From: Neisseriaceae bacterium
Lineage (GTDB): Bacteria; Pseudomonadota; Gammaproteobacteria; Burkholderiales; Neisseriaceae
Direction of reading: 5' to 3'
NCBI GenBank assembly: GCA_017991555.1
Contig: JAGOQM010000010.1
Location: 1 to 64,000, forward strand
DNA length: 64,000 nucleotides
In this document: one piece after another, positions 24,256-34,232 of the stretch
Numbering within the stretch: position 1 is the first letter of the stretch
How the letters are laid out: every line of letters starts with the position of its first letter
The notes under the pieces: model-generated
What the model was told of the DNA's origin: nothing
The model's database searches: none
Seen by the model: the letters and a program-made list of their open reading frames with translations, nothing else
Made by a program: the position numbers and the translations under genes

Positions 24256-24734
24256 TTTTTATCCGTTTGTAATTCGTAGCGAAAATCGCAAAAGCCGTCG
24301 CCGTTCATGACGGTGTGGGGGCGGGTCAGCTTCACATGCGGCGCATAGCCTTCAATAAACTTGCTGTCGCGGTTGCAAGACAGTAAAAAGCCGATCTCGC
24401 CTAAGCCCATTTCGTGGTACATCTCGGCGTAGCGACAGCGCTTCACGTCGTAGTCGTAACGCTCGTGGTCGTTGTTCAACACCTCGATTTCGAGGGCATT
24501 GTCTTTTTCCCACAGGTATTGCAAGGCCACAAAGCTTTCCACGCTGGTGCCGTTTGGCTCTTTCGCGGCGAAGGCCTTACCGGCCGACACGGCGGCGTCG
24601 GTAATGGCTTCCTCAATAATGGCCTGGGCTTTTTCGACCCCAAACTCACGCTTCATGATGTCGTAAATAGGCTTGATGATTTCCGCCTCAATTTTACGCT
24701 GTTGCAAAATACCAATTTCGGTAAATTCATTCAT
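24252..24734 (-). CDS. L-2-amino-thiazoline-4-carboxylic acid hydrolase-like protein
   Basis: A 160-residue protein of the ATC-hydrolase family (Pfam type ATC_hydrolase; AtcB in Pseudomonas), which opens the thiazoline ring to give N-carbamoyl-L-cysteine. The conserved second half is present: RCRYAEMYHEMGLGEIGF, LSCNRDSKFIEGY, then LTRPHTVMNG and CDFRY (from about residue 98). It ends in an ATGA overlap with the carbamoylase gene, which would do the next step. AAGGA is well spaced from the ATG at 24734; an upstream ATG at 24743 has no spacing. Many family members are uncharacterised, so the substrate is provisional. Confidence 0.8.
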   Translation of the reverse strand: MNEFTEIGILQQRKIEAEIIKPIYDIMKREFGVEKAQAIIEEAITDAAVSAGKAFAAKEPNGTSVESFVALQYLWEKDNALEIEVLNNDHERYDYDVKRCRYAEMYHEMGLGEIGFLLSCNRDSKFIEGYAPHVKLTRPHTVMNGDGFCDFRYELQTDKK

Positions 24735-24779
24735 TCTGTTCATCCTTACTCAAAGCCGACGCCACCGATGGTCATCGTC

Positions 24780-27176
24780 TTAAATACTATAGTCCTCTGG
24801 CGCCTTATGATCAATAAACCGGCGCAGCCTAGGGTCTGGATTGTGACGCAAGGCCTCTGGCGTTTGGTCGTACACGATTTCGCCATCGGCCATGAACACG
24901 ATGCGATCCGACACTTTAAAAGCAAAGCGCATTTCGTGGGTGACGATGATCATGGTCATGCCCTCTTTGGCCAAGGCCTCCATCACGCTCAACACCTCGT
25001 TCACCAGCTCGGGGTCTAGCGCCGAGGTCGGTTCGTCAAACAGCATGATGTTGGGCTGCATCACCAAGGCGCGTGCAATCGCCACCCGCTGCTGCTGGCC
25101 GCCCGACAGCTGGTGCGGGTATTTGTGCGCATGACGCAACAGGCCCACTTTATCCAACATGGCCAAGGCCAATAAGCGCGTTTTCGCCACCGGCTGATGG
25201 TGATACTCTGGTGCCAGCATCAGGTTTTCCAACACGGTTTTGTGTGGGAACAGATTATAGCTTTGAAACACCATGCCAAGGTGGACGATGCGTGCTTGCG
25301 CGTCGCGCGCTGGGGTTTTGCCATCAATAAACAGGCTACCTTCTAGCCATACCTGACCCTGATCGAGGGTTTCCAAACCATTCATGCTGCGAATCAGGGT
25401 GGTCTTACCCGAGCCAGAAGGCCCGATGATGGACACCACCTCACCCCATTGAACGGCTAAATCAATGTCTTTCAACACCGGCACCGCACCAAAAGCTTTG
25501 CGCGCACCCTTAATGCTCAAGGCCTGCTCGCCTTGTTTCGCCGCCTGCAGCTTGCCGTATTGGTTTAAGGTTGCATCGTCTACCGCCACCGTTTCTTCGG
25601 TGGTGTTGGCCTTACGTAAAGACACGTCCAAGCGGTGCTCGACCTTGCCCAACACCCAGGTCACCAGGCTCACAATCAGCACATAGTAAAACGCCACCGC
25701 CACCAGGGTTTCCATCACCAAGAAGTTACGGGTGTACAGCTGCTGCCCCACCAATAAAATTTCGGTCAATGAAATCACCGACACCAACGAGGTCAATTTG
25801 ACGATGGTGACGTACTGGTTGGTCAATGGTGGCAAAGCCACTTTCAAAGCCTGTGGCATCACAATTTGCTTTTGAATGCCCCAAAAGCGCATGCCCAAGG
25901 CCTTACCGGCTTCGTATTGGCCTGCAGGGATGGCCTGTAAGGCGCCACGGTGAATCTCAGCCATATAGGCCGACTCACTCAACACCAGCGCAATTAGGCC
26001 AGCCATGAAAGGGTTAGACAATACCACTGAGCTGGCGGGCCAGAACTGCGGTAGGTTGTAGATGAAGATCAACAGCACCAATAGCGGCAGGCTGCGGAAC
26101 AGCCAGATGTACACGCCGGCGGCACGCTGAAACACCCGATATTTGGACTGGTTGCCCAAGGCCAAAAGGAAGCCCACGACCACCGCCAAAAACCAGGTTA
26201 GGGTACTCAGCTGTAGCACGGTCACGCCGGCCTGCCAAAAATCAGTGTTGTACAAAAGACCGCCTAAATAGGCCCAGTTAAAACCTTTATGGGTGTCTAC
26301 CGGTGCCAGCGCATTGGCCAAATCGTTGGCCTGCAAGAGCTCGTCGCTGGGGAAGGCCAAGTTGTATTTTTTAAGCAAAGCATCGTATTCGCCCGAAGCC
26401 TTAACGGTTTGAATGGCCTCGGCGACCAGGGCTTTCATGTCGCTATTTTGCTTGGTAAAGCCTAGGCCAATCAGCACGGGAGACAGCTGTTCTTGGGTGC
26501 TGATTTTCAAACGGCTGCCCAGCTGGTTGATCACCATTTGCGCCACGGCGGCGTCTTCATACTGCACGTCCACCCCTTTAGACAACAAGGCCTGTGCCGC
26601 CTCTGGGGCGCTGGGGTATTCTTTCACCACAATGGGCTGTAGCCCTTTGGGGGCACAATACTCGGCCGACACTTGGTTCACCGTGGGAATCCACGCTGCG
26701 CCCTTCATTGACGACAGGCTTTTGCCACACAGGTCTTCTAGGGTTTGCGGTGCGAAATCATCGTCGCCGCGCACCACCAATACGCCACCGGTTTGTAGGT
26801 AAGGCAAAAAATCGACCTGCTTGGCCCGCTGTGGGTTCACATACAGCGCCGACGCCACCACATCGTAATGACCGGCATTGAGGCCGATGATGATGTTTTC
26901 GATGCGGGTGTCTTTAAACTCTGCCTTGCCGCCTAAGGTTTTGGCGATCAGGCGCATAAAGTCTGGGTCGAAGCCGCTGGCCTGGCCTTGATCTAAATAG
27001 GCGTAGGGCGCATAGGTTAAATCGATGCCCACATTGAGGGTGTCATTTTTCAAGCTGCCCGCGGCCACGATGGTCGGCCCAGACATCAGGACGGCCAGTA
27101 AAAACCAAGACAACAGCCTATTCAGAGCGTTTAAAAGCATAGCGAAACAATCAACACGGTTTATTGGGATCGTCAT
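24780..27176 (-). CDS. Three-domain fused amino-acid ABC transporter (binding protein, permease, ATPase)
   Basis: One continuous frame, up to 814 residues from 27224, encodes a whole polar-amino-acid importer half. Numbered from 27224, a signal-anchor helix (about 30-55) leads to a type 2 binding domain (about 60-290; LNVGIDLTYAPYAYLD, DVVASALYVNPQRAK). A HisM/GlnP-type permease follows (about 330-540) with EAA loop GQYEAGKALGMRFWGIQKQI. Last is the ATPase: Walker A GPSGSGKT, LSGGQQQRVAIARAL, LFDEPTSALDPE. Fusions of all three parts are rare. Starts at 27224, 27176 and 27140 are possible, none with a good ribosome site. It ends about 45 bases before the ATC-hydrolase start, so it probably imports that substrate. 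Confidence 0.85.
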   Translation of the reverse strand: MTIPINRVDCFAMLLNALNRLLSWFLLAVLMSGPTIVAAGSLKNDTLNVGIDLTYAPYAYLDQGQASGFDPDFMRLIAKTLGGKAEFKDTRIENIIIGLNAGHYDVVASALYVNPQRAKQVDFLPYLQTGGVLVVRGDDDFAPQTLEDLCGKSLSSMKGAAWIPTVNQVSAEYCAPKGLQPIVVKEYPSAPEAAQALLSKGVDVQYEDAAVAQMVINQLGSRLKISTQEQLSPVLIGLGFTKQNSDMKALVAEAIQTVKASGEYDALLKKYNLAFPSDELLQANDLANALAPVDTHKGFNWAYLGGLLYNTDFWQAGVTVLQLSTLTWFLAVVVGFLLALGNQSKYRVFQRAAGVYIWLFRSLPLLVLLIFIYNLPQFWPASSVVLSNPFMAGLIALVLSESAYMAEIHRGALQAIPAGQYEAGKALGMRFWGIQKQIVMPQALKVALPPLTNQYVTIVKLTSLVSVISLTEILLVGQQLYTRNFLVMETLVAVAFYYVLIVSLVTWVLGKVEHRLDVSLRKANTTEETVAVDDATLNQYGKLQAAKQGEQALSIKGARKAFGAVPVLKDIDLAVQWGEVVSIIGPSGSGKTTLIRSMNGLETLDQGQVWLEGSLFIDGKTPARDAQARIVHLGMVFQSYNLFPHKTVLENLMLAPEYHHQPVAKTRLLALAMLDKVGLLRHAHKYPHQLSGGQQQRVAIARALVMQPNIMLFDEPTSALDPELVNEVLSVMEALAKEGMTMIIVTHEMRFAFKVSDRIVFMADGEIVYDQTPEALRHNPDPRLRRFIDHKAPEDYSI

Positions 27177-27280
27177 CATGCCCACTATTGTGATAAAAAA
27201 CCAATAATAAGCGGCTATATCCATATAACCAGGGGTTATTAACTAATAATCATATGATAATAAGATTGTTTTTAAACAAA

Positions 27281-27305
27281 AAAACGAGCCCTAAGGGCTC
27301 GTTTT
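27281..27305 (-). terminator. Terminator of tsdBA
   Basis: AAAACGAGCCC, TAA, GGGCTCGTTTT: a perfect stem with extra A (minus-strand T) downstream of tsdA. It separates the cytochrome genes from the fused transporter gene. Confidence 0.88.
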
Positions 27306-27331
27306 GGGGGCGATCTTTTGACTAGACGGGG

Positions 27332-28255
27332 TTACTTGCCCCAGTTTTCAAAGGTGGCGGGCTTAGAACCCATGATGTGACCATTCACTTCGGTGCCGTA
27401 CACCGAGTCAGGGGTGTCGTGGTATTTTTTGCGGGTTTCGGCCAGGTCACCGGTAAAGCGTGGGTCTTGTGGCCGCTCGTGCGAGTTCATGAAATAGGCC
27501 ACATCAACCGCTTCTTGTGCGCCAATGCTCTCTCCCTGACTTAACGGCATATTGTAGCGAATAAACGCCGACGCATTTTTCAGCTGGTGCATGCCCGCCC
27601 CCCAGTTGTAAGAGTCTGGCCCCCACAGCGGTGGAAAGTTATAGCGGCCATCGACCTTTTGACCTTGGCCATCAGGACCATGACACACGGCACATTTTTG
27701 CTCGTACACTTTTTCACCGCGCTTTAAATCAGGGGCTTCTGGCGCGTCGTATTTTTTAAAGCCGGCGCCTTCAATCTTGGTGCCCACCGGCGCGCCCTTG
27801 GCCATCCAGAACGCAAACGATTCCAACGCGATCAACTCTTGGCTGCCTAGGGGCGGCTTGGTGCCGTTCATGCTGTACATAAAGCAGCCCTGAATGCGCT
27901 CAGACAACGTGTTCACATGGCCGTTTTTGGCACGGTACATCGGATAGGCCACCTGTGCGCCCCACAACGGCGCGGCGTTGTGCTGACGGCCATTATCGAT
28001 GTGACAGTTACGGCAACTTAAACCATTGCCTGAATAATCAGGCGCATAACGAGGCGTATCTGAAAAAATATCGCGCCCCAACTTAACCATTTTGCCAAAC
28101 TCATCGTCGGGAATCTCCGACTCTTCAGGCGGCGTAAAGGTCACGATTTTTTCTTTGGCGGCGGCCTCTTCTGCCGCGGCCCTGGCCGCTTCATCGTCAC
28201 CACAGGCGCTGAGTAAAAAGGCAGTGGCCACTAGAGGCCATAATAATATTTTCAT
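27332..28255 (-). CDS. tsdA: Thiosulfate dehydrogenase TsdA, dihaem cytochrome c lipoprotein
   Basis: A 307-residue dihaem cytochrome c with haem sites CRNCH (about 82) and CAVCH (about 189). The segment GLSCRNCHIDNGRQHNAAP and the following RIQGCFMYSMNG match TsdA; the Cys in GCF is the unusual axial haem ligand of the active site. TsdA interconverts thiosulfate and tetrathionate in the periplasm. A lipoprotein signal ends LLSAC. The start has an AGGAG site. It follows tsdB by nine bases. Reaction direction cannot be read from the sequence. Confidence 0.85.
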   Translation of the reverse strand: MKILLWPLVATAFLLSACGDDEAARAAAEEAAAKEKIVTFTPPEESEIPDDEFGKMVKLGRDIFSDTPRYAPDYSGNGLSCRNCHIDNGRQHNAAPLWGAQVAYPMYRAKNGHVNTLSERIQGCFMYSMNGTKPPLGSQELIALESFAFWMAKGAPVGTKIEGAGFKKYDAPEAPDLKRGEKVYEQKCAVCHGPDGQGQKVDGRYNFPPLWGPDSYNWGAGMHQLKNASAFIRYNMPLSQGESIGAQEAVDVAYFMNSHERPQDPRFTGDLAETRKKYHDTPDSVYGTEVNGHIMGSKPATFENWGK

Positions 28256-28264
28256 GCTGTTCTC

Positions 28265-28918
28265 CTAGTTTTTGGTCGCATTTTGTGCGCCAAACCACTG
28301 CGCCACTGAGTCGATGTCTTCACGGCTCAACTTGCTGGCAATTTGTTTCATCAGGCCAATCGGGTCATTGTCACGGGCACCGCTTTTCCACGCATTCAGC
28401 TGGTTGGCAATGTACACCGCGCCCTGCCCTGAAATGGCGGGGAAAGAGGCGCCCACGCCACCGCCGTTGTAGGCATGACACTGAATGCAGGCGGGGATAT
28501 TGGCTTCCCAACGGCCACGCAAGGCCAAGCGTGCGCCCACGCTCTCATCAGCCATCGGTAAGCTTTGCTTGATCTTGCGCTCTGGCAACGGCAAGGCGCT
28601 CAAGTATTTAGACACCGCTTCAATTTCCGCTTGGGTCATTGAGCGGGCAATCGGACGCATCTGTACGTGCAGGCGTCGGCCGCTGGCAAAATCCTTGATT
28701 TGCTTTTCTAAGTAGCCCGCATCCAGCCCAGCCAAGCGCGGGGTGCCAATGGACAACACGCCGCCACCATCGACTGCATGACAGGCATTACAGGCATCGG
28801 CACCACGGCCATTGCCCTTATTAAAAATCTGTTCGCCGGTCAAAGCCGCCCAAGCCATACTCGGCAAGAACAGGCTTAACGACCAAACCAACAGACTGGT
28901 TTTGAAAAAATTAAGCAT
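28265..28918 (-). CDS. tsdB: TsdB-like dihaem cytochrome c, electron partner of TsdA
   Basis: A 217-residue periplasmic cytochrome of the c4/TsdB type with haem sites CNACH and CIQCH in two repeated domains. The ATG at 28918 is chosen because GGAG lies seven bases upstream and the next residues form a normal signal peptide (LNFFKTSLLVWSLSLFLPSM, cut after AWA). A longer open frame reaching 29224 is non-coding-like. Order tsdB-tsdA is known from other betaproteobacteria, where TsdB carries electrons to or from TsdA. Confidence 0.8.
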   Translation of the reverse strand: MLNFFKTSLLVWSLSLFLPSMAWAALTGEQIFNKGNGRGADACNACHAVDGGGVLSIGTPRLAGLDAGYLEKQIKDFASGRRLHVQMRPIARSMTQAEIEAVSKYLSALPLPERKIKQSLPMADESVGARLALRGRWEANIPACIQCHAYNGGGVGASFPAISGQGAVYIANQLNAWKSGARDNDPIGLMKQIASKLSREDIDSVAQWFGAQNATKN

Positions 28919-29044
28919 AACGCACTCCAACATTGTGTACACCGCCGCCATAAAAATAGGCAGTTTAGTATTCTCTTTTTCGATGTCTTTATTTTCGCAC
29001 AATAAATTCAGGACAGAAATTGTGGCATCCCACATATATAGACG

Positions 29045-29068
29045 AAAAAAAGGAGGCCGAAGCCTCCT
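29045..29068 (-). terminator. dedA terminator with TTCG tetraloop
   Basis: On the minus strand AGGAGGC-TTCG-GCCTCCT is followed by seven T. The extra-stable TTCG loop and T-run make it strong. It lies 16 bases beyond the dedA stop. Confidence 0.9.
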
Positions 29069-29084
29069 GTACATTGCATTGGGT

Positions 29085-29696
29085 TTACTTAACCGGTTGA
29101 CGTTTTTTAAACCACCAAACCAATAGGCCGCCGACCAACAGCACCCCCAGCACCACAAAAATACCGGTTTGGAACTGATGTACTTTGTGCATGAGCCAAT
29201 CAATGTTGCTGGCGCCAAACTCACCCAGGTACACCCACACTGGCACAGAGATCAGTGCGGCCATGCCATCCATCACCAAAAAGCGCAGGTAGGAAATGCG
29301 GCCGGAAATGCCCGCCATTAAATAAATAGGGGTTCTTAAGCCTGGCAAAAAGCGCGCCATAAACAGCACCCAGTTGCCGTATTTGTCGAATTTCTTTTGG
29401 ATTTGATCATAACGCTTGGGCGTCATGATGCGCGCCACCGGCTTGAATTTTAAAATACGGTGACCGTACACCTTGCCCAGCGTAAACACCGTGCCGTCGC
29501 CGATTAAGACGCCCAGCAGGCCCACCACCACCATGGTGTGCACGTTGGTGTAGCCCAGGCCTGAAATCACCCCGCCCGTCACCAGCGTCACGTCTTCGGG
29601 GATCGGCAAGCCAAAGCCGCAGGCGAACAGCACCAAAAACACGGCTAGGTAACCGTATTGAATAAAAAAATCTTGCAGCAGTGCAAAAAAATCCAT
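29085..29696 (-). CDS. DedA family inner-membrane protein
   Basis: A 203-residue DedA/SNARE-associated (VTT domain) membrane protein. The hallmark FACGFGLPIPEDVTLVTGG is at about 26-44, with the acidic pair used in proton-coupled lipid flipping. FMARFLPGLRTPIYLMAG (about 112-129) carries the conserved arginines. DedA proteins act as undecaprenyl-phosphate or phospholipid flippases and support envelope stability. Several helices are visible and the C-terminus is basic (WWFKKRQ). It lies 28 bases after glmM on the same strand. Confidence 0.9.
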   Translation of the reverse strand: MDFFALLQDFFIQYGYLAVFLVLFACGFGLPIPEDVTLVTGGVISGLGYTNVHTMVVVGLLGVLIGDGTVFTLGKVYGHRILKFKPVARIMTPKRYDQIQKKFDKYGNWVLFMARFLPGLRTPIYLMAGISGRISYLRFLVMDGMAALISVPVWVYLGEFGASNIDWLMHKVHQFQTGIFVVLGVLLVGGLLVWWFKKRQPVK

Positions 29697-29724
29697 AAAA
29701 AACCACTTCCAAAGGCTTAAATTG

Positions 29725-31062
29725 TTATAAGGTCGGGTCTATTGCGACAGCGATTTGCCTTGCGTATTGATCGGCCAGTGCTTGCGCCTCAGCTTCCACC
29801 ATCACCCGTACCACAGGCTCCGTACCCGACGCCCGTAAAACCACCCGCCCTTTGCCCAACAAAGCCTGCTCGGCATCGGCCAACGCAGCCTTAGAAGCCG
29901 TTTGCCAGTCTTGGCCCGGCTGTAGGCGCACGTTAATCATGGTTTGCGGGAACGGTGTCCATTCACTCAAGACCGTCGCTAAATCTTGGTCTAATTCAAT
30001 TAAGCCAGCCAATACTTGCAGCGCCGAAATGATGCCGTCGCCGGTATTGTGTCGATCCAAACACAGGATGTGACCAGACGCCTCGCCCCCAATCATCCAA
30101 CCGCGTTGGAACAGCTGTTGCAGCACGTAACGGTCGCCTACTTTAGCACGGGCAAACTCAATGCCCTGCTGCTGTAAAGCCAGCTCCATGCCCATATTGG
30201 TCATGACCGTGCCCACCACACCGCCCTTAAGGGCACCTGCGTGCGCACGCGCTTTGGCAATGACGTAAATTAACGCGTCACCATCGTATAACCGACCCTT
30301 AGCATCCACCATCATTAAGCGGTCGCCGTCGCCGTCTAGGGCAATCCCATAGTCGGCGCCTTCGGCCACCACGGCCGCCTGAACGGTTTCGGTGTGGGTA
30401 GCGCCTACCTCATGGTTAATGTTAAAGCCATTGGGCTCGCCACCAATCAACACCACTTCGGCACCCAGTTCATGAAATACTTTAGGCGCCACGTGATAGG
30501 CGGCACCGTGGGCGGTGTCGACCACGATCTTTAAGCCTTTAAGGTTTAAATAATTGGGGAAGCTGCTTTTACAAAATTCAATGTAGCGGTCTACGGCACC
30601 ATCAATACGGCGCGCGCGACCCAAGTAATCAGAAGGCATGGTGGGCATTGGCTGATCCATCATGGCCTCAATTTCGGCTTCTATTTCATCGTCCAACTTA
30701 CGGCCGCCTTCGGCAAAGAATTTAATCCCGTTATCCGAATAAACGTTGTGCGAGGCCGAGATCACCACGCCGGCCGATAGGCGTAGGGCGCGGGTTAGGT
30801 AAGCCACACCTGGGGTTGGCAACGGGCCGGTTAACAGCACGTTCACCCCGGCAGAGGTAAAGCCAGCCTGTAAGGCGGCCTCTAACATATAGCCTGAAAT
30901 ACGCGTGTCTTTGCCAATCAACACCGTGGGCCGATAGCCCGCATCATGATTCACCAACACACGCCCAGCAGCGTAACCCAGTTTCAATACACAGTCTGGT
31001 GTAATGGGATAGGTCCCTACTTCACCACGAACACCATCAGTACCAAAGTATTTACGTGCCAT
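29725..31062 (-). CDS. glmM: Phosphoglucosamine mutase
   Basis: A 445-residue mutase converting glucosamine-6-phosphate to glucosamine-1-phosphate, the entry to peptidoglycan and LPS precursors. The N-terminus [13 protein letters not shown] sets the start at 31062; the open frame extends further upstream but lacks family sequence. The active-site phosphoserine is in GVVISASHN (about 98-106). The magnesium loop DGDGDR is at about 240, and [14 protein letters not shown] lies near the C-terminus. It is 163 bases downstream of folP in the usual rlmE-ftsH-folP-glmM order. Confidence 0.96.
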   Translation of the reverse strand: MARKYFGTDGVRGEVGTYPITPDCVLKLGYAAGRVLVNHDAGYRPTVLIGKDTRISGYMLEAALQAGFTSAGVNVLLTGPLPTPGVAYLTRALRLSAGVVISASHNVYSDNGIKFFAEGGRKLDDEIEAEIEAMMDQPMPTMPSDYLGRARRIDGAVDRYIEFCKSSFPNYLNLKGLKIVVDTAHGAAYHVAPKVFHELGAEVVLIGGEPNGFNINHEVGATHTETVQAAVVAEGADYGIALDGDGDRLMMVDAKGRLYDGDALIYVIAKARAHAGALKGGVVGTVMTNMGMELALQQQGIEFARAKVGDRYVLQQLFQRGWMIGGEASGHILCLDRHNTGDGIISALQVLAGLIELDQDLATVLSEWTPFPQTMINVRLQPGQDWQTASKAALADAEQALLGKGRVVLRASGTEPVVRVMVEAEAQALADQYARQIAVAIDPTL

Positions 31063-31225
31063 TAACTTACTCACTTCAAAATTCAATAAAATAGAGTCAT
31101 TGTAAGACTTGCGGGCTAGGGTGTCAGCTTTAAATTGCAACTATTCTGAGATATTTTATAAAAAAATCGTCATTTCAAGCCCTCAGGTCAAACGATGCTA
31201 CGGCTTAAGCCCCTACCCTGCTTTT

Positions 31226-32074
31226 TTAACGCAGAAAAATGCCGACATTCTGCCAAACCCTGATGGCCTGCACGGTGTCTTTCACGTCGTGCACGCGGAT
31301 GATGTGCGCCCCACGGCTCACTGCAGCCAAAGCCGCAGCCACGCTGGCGCCACGGCGCTCGCTGGCCACCGGCTCACCCACCATTTGGCCCAACATGGTC
31401 TTGCGCGACACCCCAATCAGCACCGGCACGTCGACCTGCAGCAGCCAGTCCTGTAGCCCCACCATTAAGTCCACATTGTGCTCTAGGGTTTTGCCAAAGC
31501 CAAAACCAGGGTCAACCAGCAGCCGCTCTAGGGCAATGCCGGCGTCTAAGCAGGCCTGCACGCGGGCTTTTAAGTAAGTGCTGACCTCGGCCACCACGTC
31601 ACGATAGTCAGGCTGCTGCTGCATGTTTTGCGGCTGGCCCTGCATGTGCATCAGGCAAATGGCGGTGTCCGGATGGGCACTCATTAACGCCACCGCACCT
31701 TTGTCTTCTAAAGCCGAGATGTCATTGATTAAATCCACATAGCCTGCGGCCAAGGCCACCTGCATCACCTCGGTACGGCGCGTATCCAACGACACGGGCA
31801 CGTTTAAAGCCTGCACCGCCTCTAACACCGGCATCACTCGATCAATCTCCTCCGCCGGCGACACCGCTGGCGCATTCGGACGGGTCGACTCCCCCCCTAT
31901 GTCCAACAGGCCCACCCCGTCGGCCACCATTTGCTCGGCCACGGCCAAAACCGCGGCTGGGTCGGCATAACGACCCCCGTCAGAAAATGAATCGGGGGTC
32001 GCGTTTAAAATGCCCATAACCTGTGGGCTGCTTAAATCAAGGTCGAAACGACCACATTTCAATAGCGTTTGCAT
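31226..32074 (-). CDS. folP: Dihydropteroate synthase
   Basis: A 282-residue enzyme joining p-aminobenzoate to hydroxymethyl-dihydropterin in folate synthesis; the target of sulfonamides. Conserved loops are visible: MGILNATPDSFSDGG (about 20-34), DIGGESTRPNA, DLINDISAL and LVDPGFGFGKT. A further LIGVSRKTML and the closing RVHDVKD are present. It is separated from ftsH by a terminator-like stem, and the ribosome site is weak. No change linked to sulfonamide resistance can be judged by eye. Confidence 0.96.
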   Translation of the reverse strand: MQTLLKCGRFDLDLSSPQVMGILNATPDSFSDGGRYADPAAVLAVAEQMVADGVGLLDIGGESTRPNAPAVSPAEEIDRVMPVLEAVQALNVPVSLDTRRTEVMQVALAAGYVDLINDISALEDKGAVALMSAHPDTAICLMHMQGQPQNMQQQPDYRDVVAEVSTYLKARVQACLDAGIALERLLVDPGFGFGKTLEHNVDLMVGLQDWLLQVDVPVLIGVSRKTMLGQMVGEPVASERRGASVAAALAAVSRGAHIIRVHDVKDTVQAIRVWQNVGIFLR

Positions 32075-32097
32075 GAATCTAAATCCCAGATAAAAAT

Positions 32098-32120
32098 AAA
32101 GGCAGCCTAAGGCTGCCTTT
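32098..32120 (-). terminator. ftsH terminator
   Basis: AAAGGCAGCC, TAA, GGCTGCCTTT: a perfect 10-bp stem, followed on the minus strand by ATTTTTAT. It lies between ftsH and folP, so folP and glmM may need readthrough or their own promoter. Confidence 0.75.
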
Positions 32121-32136
32121 CTGTCACATCACTCGT

Positions 32137-34170
32137 CTAGCTTTTACCCGAAGCGTCTTTATCTGCTTCTTTGTCGGCATCCGCCACGACGGTGTCTTGT
32201 TTAAATGAATCGGCTACAGAAGGCTCTTCGGCAGCATTTTTTGCCACTGGCGCATCGGCTTCAGGCGCTTTAGCCAAGGCTTCTGCTGCGGCCGCTTCTG
32301 CCGCCACTTCGTCATCACTCTTAACGTTGTGGCTGTAGTCTTTAGGCAAGCTGGGTTGCTGACCGGCCATGATTTCTTTCACCTGATCGGCGTCAATGGT
32401 TTCCCAATCCATCAAGGCTTTGGTCATCACTTCCACTTTATCACGGTTTTCGTCTAGCAGCTTATAGGCAATCGCATACTGATCGTCAATGATGCGGCGA
32501 ATTTCTGCGTCCACTTGCTGCATGGTCGCTTCAGAAAGGTTTTTGCTGCTGGTCATCGAGCGACCTAAGAACACTTCCCCTTCGTTTTCGGCATACACCA
32601 TTGGGCCTAATTTCTTAGACATACCGTAGCGGGTCACCATGTCGCGCGCAATGCTGGTCGCACGTTCAAAGTCATTCGAGGCACCGGTAGAAACCTTACC
32701 CACGAAAATGTCTTCGGCAATACGGCCACCAAACAGAATCGACAGCTGATGCAACATTTGATCTTCGTACATGCTGATGCGGTCACGCTCAGGCAGCTGC
32801 CAGGTCAAGCCCAAGGCACGGCCACGCGGCATGATGGTCACTTTATGCACCGGATCGGTACCCGGCAACAGGCTGGCCACAATGGCGTGACCTGATTCAT
32901 GGTAGGCCGTCGCCAAACGTTCGTCTTCATGCATCACCATAGAACGACGCTCTGGGCCCATAAAGATTTTGTCTTTGGCTTCTTCAAAGTCGCTTTGGTC
33001 CACCAGACGCTTGTTGCGACGGGCCGCAAACAGTGCTGCTTCGTTCACCAAGTTAGCTAGGTCGGCGCCGCTGAAGCCTGGCGTACCACGGGCTAGGGTT
33101 TGCGCATCCACCGATTTATCCAAAGGCACTTTACGCATGTGCACGTTCAAGATTTGCTCACGGCCACGAATGTCCGGTAGCGGTACCACCACCTGGCGGT
33201 CAAAACGACCAGGACGTTGCAATGCAGGGTCCAGTACGTCTGGACGGTTGGTCGCGGCAATCACGATCACCGTGGTATTGCTTTCAAAACCATCCATCTC
33301 AACCAATAATTGGTTTAAGGTTTGTTCGCGTTCATCGTTACCACCGCCCACACCGGCGCCACGTTGGCGACCCACTGCGTCGATCTCGTCAATAAAGATG
33401 ATGCACGGGGCGTTTTTCTTGGCCTGCTCGAACATGTCACGCACGCGCGAAGCGCCTACGCCGACAAACATTTCCACGAAGTCAGAACCTGAAATACTAA
33501 AGAACGGCACTTTGGCTTCGCCCGCAATGGCCTTAGCCAATAGGGTTTTACCGGTACCAGGACTACCCGCCAACAGCACGCCGCGCGGCACACGGCCACC
33601 CAAGCTTTGGTAACGAGAAGGCTCTTTCAGGTATTCCACAATTTCTGACACTTCTTCTTTGGCTTCATCACAACCGGCCACGTCGGCAAACGTCACCTGG
33701 TTGGCGTCTTTGTCTAGCAGCTTGGCTTTGCTTTTACCGAACGAAAAGGCACCGCCTTTACCGCCACCGCCACCGCCTTGCATTTGACGCATGAAGTAAA
33801 TCCACACACCAATCAACAGCAGTACCGGCAACATGCTGATCATAATGCTGCCCAGCATGCTTGGTTTTTCTTCAGGCGTGACTTTTAAACGCACCTCTTT
33901 TTCCAACAACAGTGGAATCAATTGGTCGTCCAAAGGCGCATTGGTAAAGAAGTCGGTTTCGTCTGTGCGCTTGCCTTTAATGACATAGCCGCTCACCACA
34001 GAGCCTTCCACATTCACACTGGCGACTTCACCTGCATTGACGCTGGTAATGAATTGTGAATATTCAATTTGCTTACTGTCGTCTTTACTTTTATTTAAGC
34101 TATTGAATGCCGTCATTAAGATGACTGCGAACACCAGCCATACTAAGAGATTTTTAAAGGTATTACCCAC
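32137..34170 (-). CDS. ftsH: ATP-dependent zinc metalloprotease FtsH
   Basis: A 677-residue membrane-anchored AAA+ protease that degrades misfolded membrane proteins and regulators such as LpxC. Helices at about 7-23 and 106-128 flank a periplasmic segment. A glycine tract (131-140) precedes the AAA domain with Walker A GSPGTGKT (202-209), Walker [10 protein letters not shown] and the second region of homology [20 protein letters not shown]. The zinc site is HESGHA. The tail is long, Ala/Glu-rich and variable. The start codon is GTG with GGGAG ten bases upstream. Confidence 0.97.
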   Translation of the reverse strand: MGNTFKNLLVWLVFAVILMTAFNSLNKSKDDSKQIEYSQFITSVNAGEVASVNVEGSVVSGYVIKGKRTDETDFFTNAPLDDQLIPLLLEKEVRLKVTPEEKPSMLGSIMISMLPVLLLIGVWIYFMRQMQGGGGGGKGGAFSFGKSKAKLLDKDANQVTFADVAGCDEAKEEVSEIVEYLKEPSRYQSLGGRVPRGVLLAGSPGTGKTLLAKAIAGEAKVPFFSISGSDFVEMFVGVGASRVRDMFEQAKKNAPCIIFIDEIDAVGRQRGAGVGGGNDEREQTLNQLLVEMDGFESNTTVIVIAATNRPDVLDPALQRPGRFDRQVVVPLPDIRGREQILNVHMRKVPLDKSVDAQTLARGTPGFSGADLANLVNEAALFAARRNKRLVDQSDFEEAKDKIFMGPERRSMVMHEDERLATAYHESGHAIVASLLPGTDPVHKVTIMPRGRALGLTWQLPERDRISMYEDQMLHQLSILFGGRIAEDIFVGKVSTGASNDFERATSIARDMVTRYGMSKKLGPMVYAENEGEVFLGRSMTSSKNLSEATMQQVDAEIRRIIDDQYAIAYKLLDENRDKVEVMTKALMDWETIDADQVKEIMAGQQPSLPKDYSHNVKSDDEVAAEAAAAEALAKAPEADAPVAKNAAEEPSVADSFKQDTVVADADKEADKDASGKS

Positions 34171-34232
34171 AGCGCGAGGCTCCCAATATTTTTTTACTGA
34201 TTAATAGATTGTAAACGCAAGCCGTCTAATTG

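Noticed and set aside
28919..29224. N-terminal extension of the TsdB-like cytochrome
   Set aside because: The extension is not protein-like, and a GGAG site plus signal peptide begin at 28918.
31063..31140. N-terminal extension of GlmM
   Set aside because: GlmM proteins begin with the [13 protein letters not shown] segment, and the extra 26 codons match nothing in the family.
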